Positions 44,707 through 54,108 are shown, numbered from the stretch's first letter. The stretch is DNA of 64,000 nucleotides from CAJINA01 sp964636125 (GCA_964636125.1 CAZWPX010000021.1:1-64000); one strand, 5' to 3'. Numbers and translations are program-made. Notes: generated from the sequence alone by a model not told the origin.

Positions 44707-46428
44707 TCAGATCCGGCCTGATCGGGCGATGGATATAATCAGCCAGATGCCTAACACGGTAGCAATAACGTAGCCGGTAACGCCTAAAAGGGCTGGCAGG
44801 GAGATGGTAATCGTAGGCAGGAAGGGCAGCGTGATATCGAATATACCTTTAGGTGCATTCAGGACCAGGGCTCCGGCAACAGTGGAAGCGGCAATGATCA
44901 TAGCCACAATGAAGCGGTTTAATCCCCGTTCAAAGCGGTCCGTGGCATCGCTAATGCCGGCATGATAAAGTTCGAACCGACCTTTGCCTGTGGCGATCTG
45001 TTTTAACAGGGTAAACAGATACCTTGGCAGGGAACGCACCATGCCGCCCGTGAAGCGGGCCTGTTTGGCCAGGTCGGCAAAAATCTTTTCAGAATCGTAA
45101 TTGGTGTGCAAAAGTTCGGCGGCATAGGGTTTGATAACCTGCAAAATTCCGGCATCAGAGCCCAGAATTTTGCCCAGGCTTTCGGTTTGAATTAAAGTTT
45201 TTAACAACAACAGCAGATTGCGGGGGAGCTGGATATGATATTTTGTGATCAGGCCAATAATTTGGTCATAAACATCTTTAACCGAGATGGTTTGCAGACT
45301 ACGTCCGTAAAAAGGCTCACTGATCTCTTTTAAATCCGACCGAAACTGATTGAGCTGGATATTGGTCTCATCCAGTAAGCCCGCGCCGATCAGGGCTTCC
45401 ATGACGAGATCATAATCATGGGCGGCATAGCCTAAAAACAGGTGGGCCAATTGTTCCATTAGCTCCCGATCCAAATGGGAGACAATTCCGAAATCAACCA
45501 GCCCAACCCGGCCATCAGGCATGACAATGGTATTGCCGGGATGGGGATCTGCGTGGATGATACCAAATTCCATTAATTGTTTGGACAGAGAGCGGAGCCC
45601 TATCATGGCAATTTTTTTGGGATCAAGATCCATGGCGCGAATAGCATCCACCTGATCCACTTTTACGCCTTCCACAAACTCCATCACCAGGATGGATTTT
45701 GTGGTTAGATCCCAAAAAACTTTGGGAATCTGAATCTCCTTTATGTAGTGATAGTGGCGGGCAAATTTATCAATGTTGCCGGCCTCAATGTGCATATCCA
45801 ATTCATTGAAAATGGTTCGTTCAAACTCCTGGACAATATTGGTCAAGCCAATCATCCGGGCGGTTTCAAACGCGGATTCCAATCGTTTGGCCAGAAAATA
45901 CATGACCCGGACGTCGTTGCCGATTTGCTTATGGATACCGGGACGAATGATCTTCACAGCTACTTTTTGGCCGGAGGCCAAAGTCGCAGCATGCACCTGG
46001 GCCACTGAGGCCGCAGCAATAGGTTTTTCAGTAAAATCCGTAAAAATCTCTTTTACAGGCTTATTATAGGCGGCATCCAGGCGGGGTTTGACTTGGTCAT
46101 AAGAAAGCGCCGGAACCTGATCCTGTAATTTTTGTAGTTCAAGGATATAGGGCTCTGGTAAAATATCGGCCCGTGAGGAGAGAAGCTGCCCGAGCTTTAT
46201 AAAACTTGGCCCCAGTTCCTGAAAGGCAAGACGCAAGCGCAACGCTTTATTCGCAACGGGTGCTTTTATGGGATCATCAGCAATGCTTGCCAATTCAGCA
46301 TCAGCCAACAGTGCGGATTTGGATAGTATGGCCCCAAAGCCATGGCGAATGAGAACTCTGGTGATCTCACTAAATCGCTTTACGCCTGAAAATCCCAGGC
46401 CAGTATCAAGTGCGGATGAATGAATCAC
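44707..46428 (-). CDS. ubiB: ABC1/UbiB-family atypical kinase
   Basis: 573 residues. The family's KxGQ motif is FIKLGQLLSSRADILP, the Ala-rich loop is AAASVAQVHAA, followed by the conserved Lys in VAVKIIRPG; the catalytic part shows HADPHPGN and VDFGIV. Two membrane helices close the protein (FIVAMIIAASTVAGALVL; GVTGYVIATVLGIWLII). Members are ATPases/kinases needed for ubiquinone or other isoprenoid quinone synthesis; in an anaerobe with menaquinone the role may differ, so the symbol is by family only. Preceded by a small zinc-ribbon gene, five bases apart, on the same strand. Confidence 0.9.
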   Translation of the reverse strand: MIHSSALDTGLGFSGVKRFSEITRVLIRHGFGAILSKSALLADAELASIADDPIKAPVANKALRLRLAFQELGPSFIKLGQLLSSRADILPEPYILELQKLQDQVPALSYDQVKPRLDAAYNKPVKEIFTDFTEKPIAAASVAQVHAATLASGQKVAVKIIRPGIHKQIGNDVRVMYFLAKRLESAFETARMIGLTNIVQEFERTIFNELDMHIEAGNIDKFARHYHYIKEIQIPKVFWDLTTKSILVMEFVEGVKVDQVDAIRAMDLDPKKIAMIGLRSLSKQLMEFGIIHADPHPGNTIVMPDGRVGLVDFGIVSHLDRELMEQLAHLFLGYAAHDYDLVMEALIGAGLLDETNIQLNQFRSDLKEISEPFYGRSLQTISVKDVYDQIIGLITKYHIQLPRNLLLLLKTLIQTESLGKILGSDAGILQVIKPYAAELLHTNYDSEKIFADLAKQARFTGGMVRSLPRYLFTLLKQIATGKGRFELYHAGISDATDRFERGLNRFIVAMIIAASTVAGALVLNAPKGIFDITLPFLPTITISLPALLGVTGYVIATVLGIWLIISIARSGRI

Positions 46429-46433
46429 CTATT

Positions 46434-46658
46434 TTAGTCCACCTTTTCCCATTTAACAAAGATCTCTTTCAATTTGGAGGGCTCAGCCACATACGACTCT
46501 ACATATCCACATTCAATGCACACATAATTATCCAGTGCTGCAATGGAAGTCAGACTGACCGGGATAGAGTTACTGCCAAAGGGCCCTGATTTCAATTGAA
46601 TATCTTTTCCGCAAAACACATCCTCGGCACCACATTTAGGGCATTTTCCGTCCTTCAT
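46434..46658 (-). CDS. Small zinc-ribbon protein
   Basis: 74 residues with CPKCG at the N-terminus and CIECG in the middle, a rubredoxin-like zinc ribbon separated by about 40 residues. The ATG follows AAGGAG. It precedes ubiB with a five-base gap, so both form a unit. Function unknown. Confidence 0.8.
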   Translation of the reverse strand: MKDGKCPKCGAEDVFCGKDIQLKSGPFGSNSIPVSLTSIAALDNYVCIECGYVESYVAEPSKLKEIFVKWEKVD

Positions 46659-46788
46659 TTTTTTCTCCTTTTTTGCCTTTTTAGTTGTGTATGCTTGATC
46701 AAGCGTCTTTGAATTCAGTTTTATAGTTTTAATAGGGTCTAAAACAAGCAGATTTTTTAAAAATAGTAAAGATGACTCTTTAAAAACC

Positions 46789-46817
46789 TGTGAAGTTATT
46801 TTTGTGCGAGCCCTGAG
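46789..46817 (+). repeat. Dispersed intergenic repeat, copy 2
   Basis: Exact 21-base copy of 40-60 with further similarity (GCCCTGAG). It lies in the gene-free stretch 46659-47045, which also holds a G-rich segment GGGGTGGGGCGGGG at 46903-46916 and no supportable gene. Confidence 0.7.
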
Positions 46818-47045
46818 TGCTTTCAGATGGCATTTTACGCTGATGGATTGTATAGAAAGGGCAAACGTTGATTACCGGGGCCGGGTTTGCCTTCCAGATT
46901 GCGGGGTGGGGCGGGGTGGTAGGCTTTGTTATGTGTTTCCTGATTGTTCCCTTCGCCACAGGGTATCTTGAAAAGGTGAAGCCATCTCCTTAGGTATGTG
47001 TTTCCGGGTGCCCCCTGCGACCTGCACTGCAAGCCCTGAAGGTTT

Positions 47046-47471
47046 TTAGCAGGCCAGTTGCTCCCTTTGCAGGTAGCGGACATAGATGTCCCCTTTCCGG
47101 TATCTGCCCTTGAGCCAGGATGCCCGTGTGTCGAAGCTGAACATGTCCCAGGACCAAATGACCCTGTCTTCGTCCAATTGAACCCAATCCCGGGTTTTCT
47201 GGATGCCGTATTTTTCCAAGTCGTTCCTGGCCTGCCTCAGCGCATCTCCCCGCCGGTGAACAACCATGATATGATCATTCTGCCAGCCCTGGTGTTTCTC
47301 AAGAAATGCCTTGTGCCCCCCGGGGTACTTTGCATCAATGGCAGTTACCCGGCATACAAGCGTGTTGAAGCAGCAAACGATTTCCATGTTGGCTCTGTCG
47401 ATTGCAACATTGTCTAAAAAGGATCGGCCTGAATCTTCTGGAACGGCCTCGGAGCCGGGGTAGGGTCCCAT
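47046..47471 (-). CDS. Soluble protein of unknown function (141 aa)
   Basis: From ATG 47471, with AAAGGAGGT four bases upstream: MGPYPGSEAVPEDSGRSFLD to VRYLQREQLAC. An upstream in-frame start at 47504 is less likely. Trp-rich second half (DWVQLDEDRVIWSWDMFSF). No family recognised. A long palindrome 40 bases before the start suggests its own regulation. Confidence 0.7.
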   Translation of the reverse strand: MGPYPGSEAVPEDSGRSFLDNVAIDRANMEIVCCFNTLVCRVTAIDAKYPGGHKAFLEKHQGWQNDHIMVVHRRGDALRQARNDLEKYGIQKTRDWVQLDEDRVIWSWDMFSFDTRASWLKGRYRKGDIYVRYLQREQLAC

Positions 47472-47510
47472 CGTACCTCCTTTGGTAAATGTTAAAGAAC
47501 GCACAATATG

Positions 47511-47537
47511 TTGTGGGAATAAAGTTTATTACCACAA
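47511..47537. promoter_or_regulatory. 27-bp near-perfect palindrome, candidate operator
   Basis: TTGTGG-G-AATAAA-G-TTTATT-A-CCACAA, only one mismatched pair, 40 bases upstream of the start codon at 47471. Size and place fit a dimeric repressor site. Confidence 0.55.
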
Positions 47538-47599
47538 TATAACGGGTGGGTCAACAGCCAAATGGGCGGTCCGTCCGGGTGGCCGTCCACCAAATGAAA

Positions 47600-47623
47600 G
47601 AGCGGTTCCTGGGGGAACCGCTC
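47600..47623 (-). terminator. Hairpin, possible terminator for the minus strand
   Basis: GAGCGGTTCC-TGGG-GGAACCGCTC, a perfect ten-pair stem. On the minus strand TTTCATTT follows, an interrupted U-tract. Confidence 0.45.
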
Positions 47624-47661
47624 CGTATTCAAGAAGAATTTATCGGATCTGAATGGTATCA

Positions 47662-47784
47662 TCAAGTGTGACAGGAAAATTTTTCCATAATGATTTCAAT
47701 CCGATCAATGCCTGTGCCTTCACCGACAAAATTCCCCCGGTCTTTTGTCATGCCTTTGGCCAGGTCCTGTTTCACCATAGCCAT
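47662..47784 (-). other. Possible 40-aa ORF
   Basis: ATG 47784 to TGA 47662 encodes MAMVKQDLAKGMTKDRGNFV and 20 more residues (EGTGIDRIEIIMEKFSCHT). The composition looks like protein, but there is no ribosome site. It may be the end of a decayed gene; the hairpin at 47600 lies downstream. Confidence 0.3.
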
Positions 47785-47949
47785 TAGGTTTTAGAAAAAA
47801 TTGAACTTGATGAAATTCTAACAGCTATGGTTGGATACGTGGCGGCTTGCTTGTAAACAGACGGGTACTGGAACTCGGAACGAAGCGTACTCCGGTACAA
47901 TCAAAGCGGGTGCGGGTGAGCGGGATATCGGTCAACTGCGAACAGCTGC

Positions 47950-48225
47950 TCAAGCGGTCTTTTGTCGGGTGTAAACGTGTGGAAACTGTGTCGCGGTGCA
48001 GTCTGTACAAACATCAACCAAGAAATCGGTATCCGCATCCTTGTGCTGCGAGGCTTTAATCCAGCCCTGCTGGCCGCCGCAGAGCCTTTCACAGAAGACA
48101 CAGACTGTGATGTCTCGGCTGCGCCTGTCGTGTAATTTTCTTCTTTCAGGACCCGTGTATGTGGAAGCGCCGTCCTGCCTGCGGTCACGATATGCACGTC
48201 TGTCCAAGATTGTTCCCTGGTTCAT
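47950..48225 (-). CDS. Small cysteine and RR-motif protein (91 aa)
   Basis: Starts MNQGTILDRRAYRDRRQDGA with AAGGAGG six bases upstream. The N-terminus has two ERRxxxxRR-type motifs (DRRAYRDRR; GPERRKLHDRR), common in proteobacterial proteins near PilZ-type signalling. The C-terminal half has CVFCERLCGG and CTDCTA, a possible zinc site. Function unknown. The 478 bases to the right, to 48703, hold no gene I can support. Confidence 0.65.
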   Translation of the reverse strand: MNQGTILDRRAYRDRRQDGASTYTGPERRKLHDRRSRDITVCVFCERLCGGQQGWIKASQHKDADTDFLVDVCTDCTATQFPHVYTRQKTA

Positions 48226-48703
48226 CGATGCCTCCTTCCGCGAGGTGAACACAAAAATAGGCGTCTATCCTATTGGTGGCACCCCATGATATGATATGTG
48301 AGTCCCACAGCGAATGGGGCGGTAATATAGAAAATCCCCGCCGCATGCTGGCGTGATATCGATCTGCCTTCTGCGGGTATCAGTAATCTCTGGAAGCTGG
48401 CAGAGCTAAATACCTTGAGGCTCACCAGGCCTTTAGCTCTTTGAAGATCCGGATACGGTAGAAGTAGCAATTGCACCCATGGCAGTAGTAGTATCTTGAG
48501 GTTGGAAACAGGCGCATCCAAAACTTTCGTTTAATCCGGATCACATCCTGCCGGTCATGGCACTTCGGACAACAGCGGTCCGATGAAAACCTTATCATGA
48601 ATCGTTTTCCTCATGCATATTGAACAGAAGTGCGGAACACCAGTTTCGCCCTGGCGTCAATGTTTTTCTGGCTGAGTCTCCATCTGTAGACCTTACTTAT
48701 TAT

Positions 48704-48859
48704 ATGAACATGTGCAAAAAAAACAAGGCCCAAAAAGGACACAAAAAAGGCCTATATAAAATAGTTCCGAAAATTCGAAGTGGACTCAATCTTCCGGTTA
48801 AGACCAGCTATGTGGCTAATTTCAGCCAGGAAAAACAGATTGTAATTTTTGGGAGTTGA
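48704..48859 (+). CDS. Small basic ORF with KKGLYK motif (51 aa)
   Basis: MNMCKKNKAQKGHKKGLYKI is followed by a short beta-like end QIVIFGS. No ribosome site is visible. The GHKKGLYKIVP part and its DNA resemble the remnant at 22683-22874. Doubtful as a gene. Confidence 0.3.
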   Translation: MNMCKKNKAQKGHKKGLYKIVPKIRSGLNLPVKTSYVANFSQEKQIVIFGS

Positions 48860-48882
48860 AACTCAGGCCTGGTAAAGCGGGT

Positions 48883-49161
48883 CTAATCATGGCGCATGAT
48901 AAAGCCGATCCCAGCCAGGATGGCCACGCCGATTCCCAATCCGAAGTAAATAAAAGCAACCGTATCCGATTCTCCCATCATCTGGACGACCATCTCCCGA
49001 TTAAGAAAATAGCCCCAGTAGAGAGCAAATATATAGTTCACGAGAAGCGCTATCTTAACTTTGCTGAAAAGGAGAGACAGCGTGGTGAGAATAAGCAACA
49101 ACACCAGTTGGGATAAGGGTATTGTAATCTCGATTGCAGAGAAGTATTCCAACATTTCCAT
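48883..49161 (-). CDS. Small membrane protein (92 aa)
   Basis: Three hydrophobic helices (IPLSQLVLLLILTTLSLLF; IALLVNYIFALYWGYFL; FIYFGLGIGVAILAGIGFI) and an N-in start MEMLEYFSAIEIT. GGGGGAC precedes the ATG. No family recognised. The stretch 49162-49492 to its right holds no gene. Confidence 0.65.
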   Translation of the reverse strand: MEMLEYFSAIEITIPLSQLVLLLILTTLSLLFSKVKIALLVNYIFALYWGYFLNREMVVQMMGESDTVAFIYFGLGIGVAILAGIGFIMRHD

Positions 49162-49492
49162 AGCGTCCCCCGGTGAATATCAAGTGTGGATATAGGTGGC
49201 TTTGCGATTTAAATGCCTGTTCTATTAAAAACATTTAATTGAAAAAATCGCAAGCTTTCGTAATCGTTCCGGTTAAAAACTTTCACCGGATCTGACAGAC
49301 GCGCCCCAATGTTTTAGTTGCCAGGCGGTATAGATGCCTGTTAAGCATCACCGGCTGCACAGGCGTCGAAAAACTTGACAACTGCAATTCGTCCTTTAAG
49401 CTTTGCAGCATGTGCGGGATTGAATGGGACTCGCGGGCCCATTTTTTAGAGGATGCTGATATTGATTGGCAGAAAAGAGGGAGTTCGCCAGA

Positions 49493-49720
49493 ATGAAACG
49501 TATCCTGTCCGGATTGGAGCAGTTAAATTGGGGAATTGTTGTCGTCCTGTGCGCAACCCTGGGGCTGGCGCCGTTTACGCCGCCCCATGTTGTCGAAAAA
49601 TTGTCCATGCTTGTCAGGGGCGACTTGATAAAACCGGTCGATTGGTTCGATCTGGTTTTCCACGGGTTCCCATGGGTCCTTTGTATTCTGAAGCTTGGCG
49701 TGCAGGTCAGGAGCGCATGA
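49493..49720 (+). CDS. Small membrane protein (75 aa)
   Basis: MKRILSGLEQLNWGIVVVLC begins a first hydrophobic segment, and FDLVFHGFPWVLCILKLG a second. GAGGGAG stands about ten bases before the ATG. It resembles short hypothetical proteins found in sulfate reducers; no function can be given. The end overlaps the end of the convergent cyclic-nucleotide-binding gene by 14 bases. Confidence 0.6.
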   Translation: MKRILSGLEQLNWGIVVVLCATLGLAPFTPPHVVEKLSMLVRGDLIKPVDWFDLVFHGFPWVLCILKLGVQVRSA

Positions 49721-50159
49721 GTCGGGATATCTTCATGATGGCTTCATTCATGTGGTCCAGCCGCTGTATGAGCAGTTCGATCATGTAGTCCTTAATTTTG
49801 TTGCTTATCTCCGGGCTGATACTGTCAAAAAAATCGCAGTCCATTGTTATGACAGTGACGTCTTCTTTGGCGACCACATTGCTTTGCCGTGGTTTTCCCG
49901 ATACCCATGACATTTCGCCGAAAAGTTCTCCCGGGCTCAGTTTGGACAGTCTGATATTGGCGCCGTCCTGTTTTTTGGTGATCACACAGCCGCCCTTGAT
50001 TAATATAAAGAGCGTCGTGGAAAGATCACCCTCTGTGATCAGGTGGTCATCTTTTTCATAGTGTTCTATGGGCAGGTTCAATTCGGAAAACGACTGGATT
50101 TCTTCATCGGTGAAGTGTTTGAACAAAGGGACATCTTTGATCATCTCATAAAGCGACAT
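49707..50159 (-). CDS. Cyclic nucleotide-binding domain protein
   Basis: 150 residues: a single CRP-type sensor domain without the DNA-binding helix-turn-helix. Motifs: LITEGDLSTTLFILIKGG, LSPGELFGEMSWVSGKPRQS (the phosphate-binding cassette GEMS...RQS) and a C-terminal helix. It may regulate a partner by binding a cyclic nucleotide. AAAGGATA precedes the ATG. Confidence 0.88.
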   Translation of the reverse strand: MSLYEMIKDVPLFKHFTDEEIQSFSELNLPIEHYEKDDHLITEGDLSTTLFILIKGGCVITKKQDGANIRLSKLSPGELFGEMSWVSGKPRQSNVVAKEDVTVITMDCDFFDSISPEISNKIKDYMIELLIQRLDHMNEAIMKISRLMRS

Positions 50160-50329
50160 CGTTATATCCTTTCCGGTTTAAGGTGGGGGCCCGCACACGC
50201 ATCCAATCTATACAATATAGTTTCTTAAACCGCCATAACAAATTTTATGGCGAGTGTCTTGTGGACCTCCATATTTCCGAATCCCGAAATCACAGTTAAA
50301 AAATATCAACCTGTGAGGGATTGCGCCTT

Positions 50330-50803
50330 TCAATCTACCGCATGTGAGCCGCTTTGCAGCTCGACTTTACCACCGGCGGCTTCCGCACCCGGTTCCAGGA
50401 CCATCAGGCGGACCCGCCCGGCAGCCACCAGGCGACCTTCATCATCACGGATGCCGGCTTCCCATACCTGCGACCGGTTTCCCAGAACAAGCGGTCGGGC
50501 TGTCCCGCGTAGATGCCCGGAGCGGACGGCTCTTAGAAAAGAGGTCGTGTTTTCCAGGCCCACAGTGGTCTTGCCTGTCTCCCATACCGTGAGGGCTGCG
50601 CCGGTTGAGCAAAGGGTCTCGACCATACTGGCGTACAAGCCGCCATGAACCAGCCCATAGGGCTGCAGATGGCTGTCTCTGATTTCAATTTCCGCTTCGT
50701 ACACAGCGGGTGTTGCCTTGGTGAAACGCAATCCCAGAGCATTATTAAACCCCCCGAGGTTTGCATTAATCAGCTCGATTGCATTTTCAGGCAGGTGATC
50801 CAT
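50330..50803 (-). CDS. PaaI-family thioesterase
   Basis: 157 residues, single hotdog domain with the motif LVHGGLYASMVETLCSTGA (His-Gly-Gly loop and Glu-bearing helix) and the strand NTTSFLRAVRSGHLRGTA. Hydrolyses a CoA ester; substrate unknown. Lies 21 bases downstream of the glycosyltransferase gene on the same strand. Only distantly like the PaaI protein at 36434. Confidence 0.88.
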   Translation of the reverse strand: MDHLPENAIELINANLGGFNNALGLRFTKATPAVYEAEIEIRDSHLQPYGLVHGGLYASMVETLCSTGAALTVWETGKTTVGLENTTSFLRAVRSGHLRGTARPLVLGNRSQVWEAGIRDDEGRLVAAGRVRLMVLEPGAEAAGGKVELQSGSHAVD

Positions 50804-50824
50804 GGGCTGCGGCTCCTTGATTTT

Positions 50825-51889
50825 TTATTTCTGCCAGGTCGGCGCCAATGTATCAACAATCAGGAAATAGGGCGCGAGGACCATCATAAACCAGAAGAAG
50901 GATACAAATGCGGTGATCGTATCGCCCACCGGGTGGTTGGTGAGGGGCCAGAAATACCGATCATGGAATTTTAAAAAAGGATGTCTCTTTTTTTTCTCCG
51001 AAGTCCGGAGCAACACATCAAAAAAATAAAACATCTGCCAGGAGTTTCGGCGTATGTAACGTCCAATGTGAAACCAGGCCCGAACCGTTCCGAAAAATCC
51101 CAGATCATACACGAACATTCTGACGGCAGCCCCAAAGTAGGGTTTCAGCAGCAGGTGCCTGCTGTCTGCCTGGGGCGCATAAATGGTTTTTGCCCTGGCA
51201 AAAAACTCGGTGTAGCCGGTGCTGTACAGGGCCATAAGCATGCTCATGAGAATATGCAGACGGTGGGCACCCGCCACCTCAAATCGCCGGCCGGATGTAT
51301 ATAACAGACCGGGAAGGGTGAGCCATCTGCCCTGGGCCCTGATTTTTTCAGCCAGCTTCTGGTCCTCCAGGAAGTGCTGGGTTTCATCGAAACCGCCCAG
51401 GACCTTGAAAAAGGAGCGTTTCAATAAGAATCCCTGGTCCCCGTTGGTGGTGTTCACCCGGTTGAAATGGGTCTTTCCTTCGGTATACCGGAAGGTCATG
51501 GCATTTTTCCGGTTCGAACGGCTGAATTTCAAGGGAAAATGACCGGCGATTGTTTCAGTACGGCCGGCGGCCAGTGTCGTTTGCCAATACCGCAGGGCGT
51601 TGACCAGCAGGCAGGGATCTTTGATCCTGGAATCGGCGTGTAAAAAAAGCAGTGCATCGCCTGAAGATTCTCTAAAACCCGCATTGAGCTGCCGGGCGCG
51701 GCCACGCGGTGCGGATACAACTGTGGGGCCAAAGGGGCGGCAGCGTGCCAGGGTGTGATCCGTGGAGCCGCCATCAGCTACAATTATTTCCAGTTCTGTT
51801 ACCCGCTGGGCTTGCAGGTCTGCCAGCAGGTACGGCAAATGCGTCTCTTCATTTAAAGTGGGGATGATAATCGAGAGTTTAGTTGCCAT
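50825..51889 (-). CDS. Family 2 glycosyltransferase with C-terminal membrane segment
   Basis: 354 residues. GT-A fold: SIIIPTLNEETHLPYLL, VADGGSTDHT (nucleotide site), GRARQLNAGF, LLFLHADSRI (the DxD-equivalent), and DQGFLLKRSFFKVLGGF with the acceptor-side motif. The N-terminal two thirds resemble the TIGR04283 group. The C-terminal 150 residues are extra and end in a hydrophobic helix (FVSFFWFMMVLAPYFLIV), so it is probably membrane-bound. Acceptor unknown. Probably co-transcribed with the thioesterase. Confidence 0.87.
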   Translation of the reverse strand: MATKLSIIIPTLNEETHLPYLLADLQAQRVTELEIIVADGGSTDHTLARCRPFGPTVVSAPRGRARQLNAGFRESSGDALLFLHADSRIKDPCLLVNALRYWQTTLAAGRTETIAGHFPLKFSRSNRKNAMTFRYTEGKTHFNRVNTTNGDQGFLLKRSFFKVLGGFDETQHFLEDQKLAEKIRAQGRWLTLPGLLYTSGRRFEVAGAHRLHILMSMLMALYSTGYTEFFARAKTIYAPQADSRHLLLKPYFGAAVRMFVYDLGFFGTVRAWFHIGRYIRRNSWQMFYFFDVLLRTSEKKKRHPFLKFHDRYFWPLTNHPVGDTITAFVSFFWFMMVLAPYFLIVDTLAPTWQK

Positions 51890-52082
51890 TTTTGCTATAC
51901 GCCATTTCTATCCTTGCGGTATACAACCAAAGTATAGCAGGTTTGACGGGCGCAAACAACGTTAGCCTGACAGTTTCGGTCGCACGATACCGGGAGATGA
52001 TGACGCCGATTGAAAAGGCTGCGGCCTGCAAGCCACCCTGAGTTGGTGTGTGTCTACACGGAGAAGGAGCACTCTCTGAAAA

Positions 52083-53813
52083 TCAGGATTCATCGAGAAC
52101 AATGCGAACCGCATTGGCCAGATTTTCCAGGGTAATCGGTTTTTCCAGAGTGTCACGAATGCCATTGGAGCGAAATTTCACATGGTCCAGTTTGCCGCTG
52201 AAAGCTGAATAGACAACGACCTTCGCATCCGATCGCAGGGCGACAACTTTCTCAGCCAACTGGTCCCCGGTGAGCCCCGGCATGGTCCAGTCGGTTAACA
52301 GCAGATCAAAGCCGTCCGGGTCATTACGGTAAAGTTCCAGAGCCTCTTCAGAACTGTTGACATTTTCGCACTGATATCCCAGAGAATTGAGCATTTTGCA
52401 CAGCGTAAAGGCTACGGTACGGGCGTCATCAACCACCAGGATGCGCTCGCTGCCTTTGGGAAGTTGTTCAAATGTCAGCGGGTCCGCCTCTACCTGGGCA
52501 ATGACCTTGGGCAGCAGGATCTCCACCTGGGTGCCCTCACCCGGTTTGCTGGTAATGGAAATAGTGCCCCCGTGATCCTTAATGATACTGCGAACGGTAG
52601 GCAGCCCCATGCCGGTTCCCACACCTCCGGATTTGGTTGTATAGTAGGGGTCGAATATTTTTTTGAGTGTTTCCGGGGTCATGCCGCAGCCGTTGTCCGC
52701 GATGCGGATTTTTATAAAACAGCCCGGTTTCAGTCCAGGGTGGACCAGGACCTGGTCTTTGCTCAGTTCCACCAGGCTGGATTCAATATTCAAAACACCA
52801 TGAGCACTCCCCATCGCATCCCGGGCGTTTTTCATCAGGTCGGTGAGTGCCTGGTGCATCTGCTTGGGATCCGCCAGAATCAAGCCCTCCCGGAAGGAAA
52901 GATTGCCGCGGATAGAAATGGTTTCAGGCAGGAAAATACGAAAAAGTTTAATAGCCTGCTTGAGGACCTTCTGACTGTTGAGCGGTATCTTTTCCTGGCG
53001 CCCCTGGCTGGTAAAGGTGAGAATCTGCTCAACGAGATCCATAGCGCTGTCACTGGCTTTAAGGATTTCACAGATATCTTCGCGAACATTCTGATCTTCA
53101 AGATCGAGCATGGCAATCTCGGCAAATCCGGAAATGGCATTAATAATGTTTTTCAAATCATGGGCGATACCGGCGGACAATCTTTCCAGGGCGCGGTTTT
53201 TTTCAGCATTCGCTTTCTGTACCTGCTGGCGGGCGGTTTCCCGAGTTTGGGCTTCAAGGGCTTCGTGTAGGCGAGCATTTTCAATAGCCAGGGCGGCATG
53301 GTCTGAGAAGATGGTGAAGAGCCGGACATCATCCTTGGTAAAAACGGTTCCCTCTTCTTTGTTTATGGCCTCAAGAACGCCGATTGTTTTACCGTTCACC
53401 AGCAAGGGTACCGCGAGGATAGATCTTGTTTTAAAACCTGTCAGTTTATCCATGGCCGCATCAAAACGCGAGTCTGTGCTGACATCCGGTACGATAAGCG
53501 CCTTCTCATTTTCAGCGACCCATCCTGCGATACCAACACCCTTTTGAATGCGTTTGTCCGCCAGTTTGTCCGCTGCGGGACCGGTTGGGATCGTGAAAAC
53601 CAGATCGCCGTTTTTTTCGTCGACGAGAAACAAGGTGACCGCTTCGGACTTGGCAACTTGGCCGGCATCCTTTAAAATCCGGGTAAGCACCTCGTATAGA
53701 TTCAAAGAGGCGTGCAGGGACAGCAGTTCTTTCTTCATAACAAGGTAGAGGTCATTCCGTCTTGCGGCAGGTTCATTTCCCGCATTTGTTATCGGTCGAG
53801 CATGCGTTGTCAT
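52083..53813 (-). CDS. Hybrid histidine kinase: GAF - HisKA - HATPase - receiver
   Basis: 576 residues, no membrane segment, so a cytoplasmic sensor. A GAF domain (about 30-190; GVGIAGWVAENEKALIVPDV, SILAVPLLVNGKTIGVLEA) senses a small ligand. The H-box is RLSAGIAHDLKNIINAISGF with the phospho-His near 217. The ATPase shows N-box LMKNARDAMG, G1 IADNGCGMTPE and G2 GTGMGLPTV. The receiver ends the protein with VVDDARTV, the phospho-Asp in LLTDWTMPG, and Lys in LEKPITLENL. AAGGA stands before the ATG. No response regulator gene is adjacent. Confidence 0.92.
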   Translation of the reverse strand: MTTHARPITNAGNEPAARRNDLYLVMKKELLSLHASLNLYEVLTRILKDAGQVAKSEAVTLFLVDEKNGDLVFTIPTGPAADKLADKRIQKGVGIAGWVAENEKALIVPDVSTDSRFDAAMDKLTGFKTRSILAVPLLVNGKTIGVLEAINKEEGTVFTKDDVRLFTIFSDHAALAIENARLHEALEAQTRETARQQVQKANAEKNRALERLSAGIAHDLKNIINAISGFAEIAMLDLEDQNVREDICEILKASDSAMDLVEQILTFTSQGRQEKIPLNSQKVLKQAIKLFRIFLPETISIRGNLSFREGLILADPKQMHQALTDLMKNARDAMGSAHGVLNIESSLVELSKDQVLVHPGLKPGCFIKIRIADNGCGMTPETLKKIFDPYYTTKSGGVGTGMGLPTVRSIIKDHGGTISITSKPGEGTQVEILLPKVIAQVEADPLTFEQLPKGSERILVVDDARTVAFTLCKMLNSLGYQCENVNSSEEALELYRNDPDGFDLLLTDWTMPGLTGDQLAEKVVALRSDAKVVVYSAFSGKLDHVKFRSNGIRDTLEKPITLENLANAVRIVLDES

Positions 53814-54108
53814 AGAGGATCCTTGGCGCTTAGTTCTATAAAGATAAATTGTGCAGGCCAGTCAGTCTGAAATTTGGAATCATCTTGAGCCTACTGAAGT
53901 ATTAACTCGGCAGAATAAAATGCAAAATACGTGCCAGTAAATACGAATTATAAGGAAATTAAAATATATGTAAAAACAGGTGGATAGAGGCAGGGTTGCT
54001 GATCGAGAATCGGTCGTCGTCAAAAAATGGTGTAAATATATTGTGCCTATAAGCTTTCTCCAATAAATGTCGATCTAAGGCCCGGGGCTGATATTGGCAC
54101 ACAAGACC

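Noticed and set aside
46903..46918. G-quadruplex GGGGTGGGGCGGGGTGG
   Set aside because: Only three full G4 runs and no gene context that would give it a role.
47600..47623. Non-coding RNA with a terminator
   Set aside because: Only one hairpin with a broken U-tract; no promoter was found for an RNA gene.
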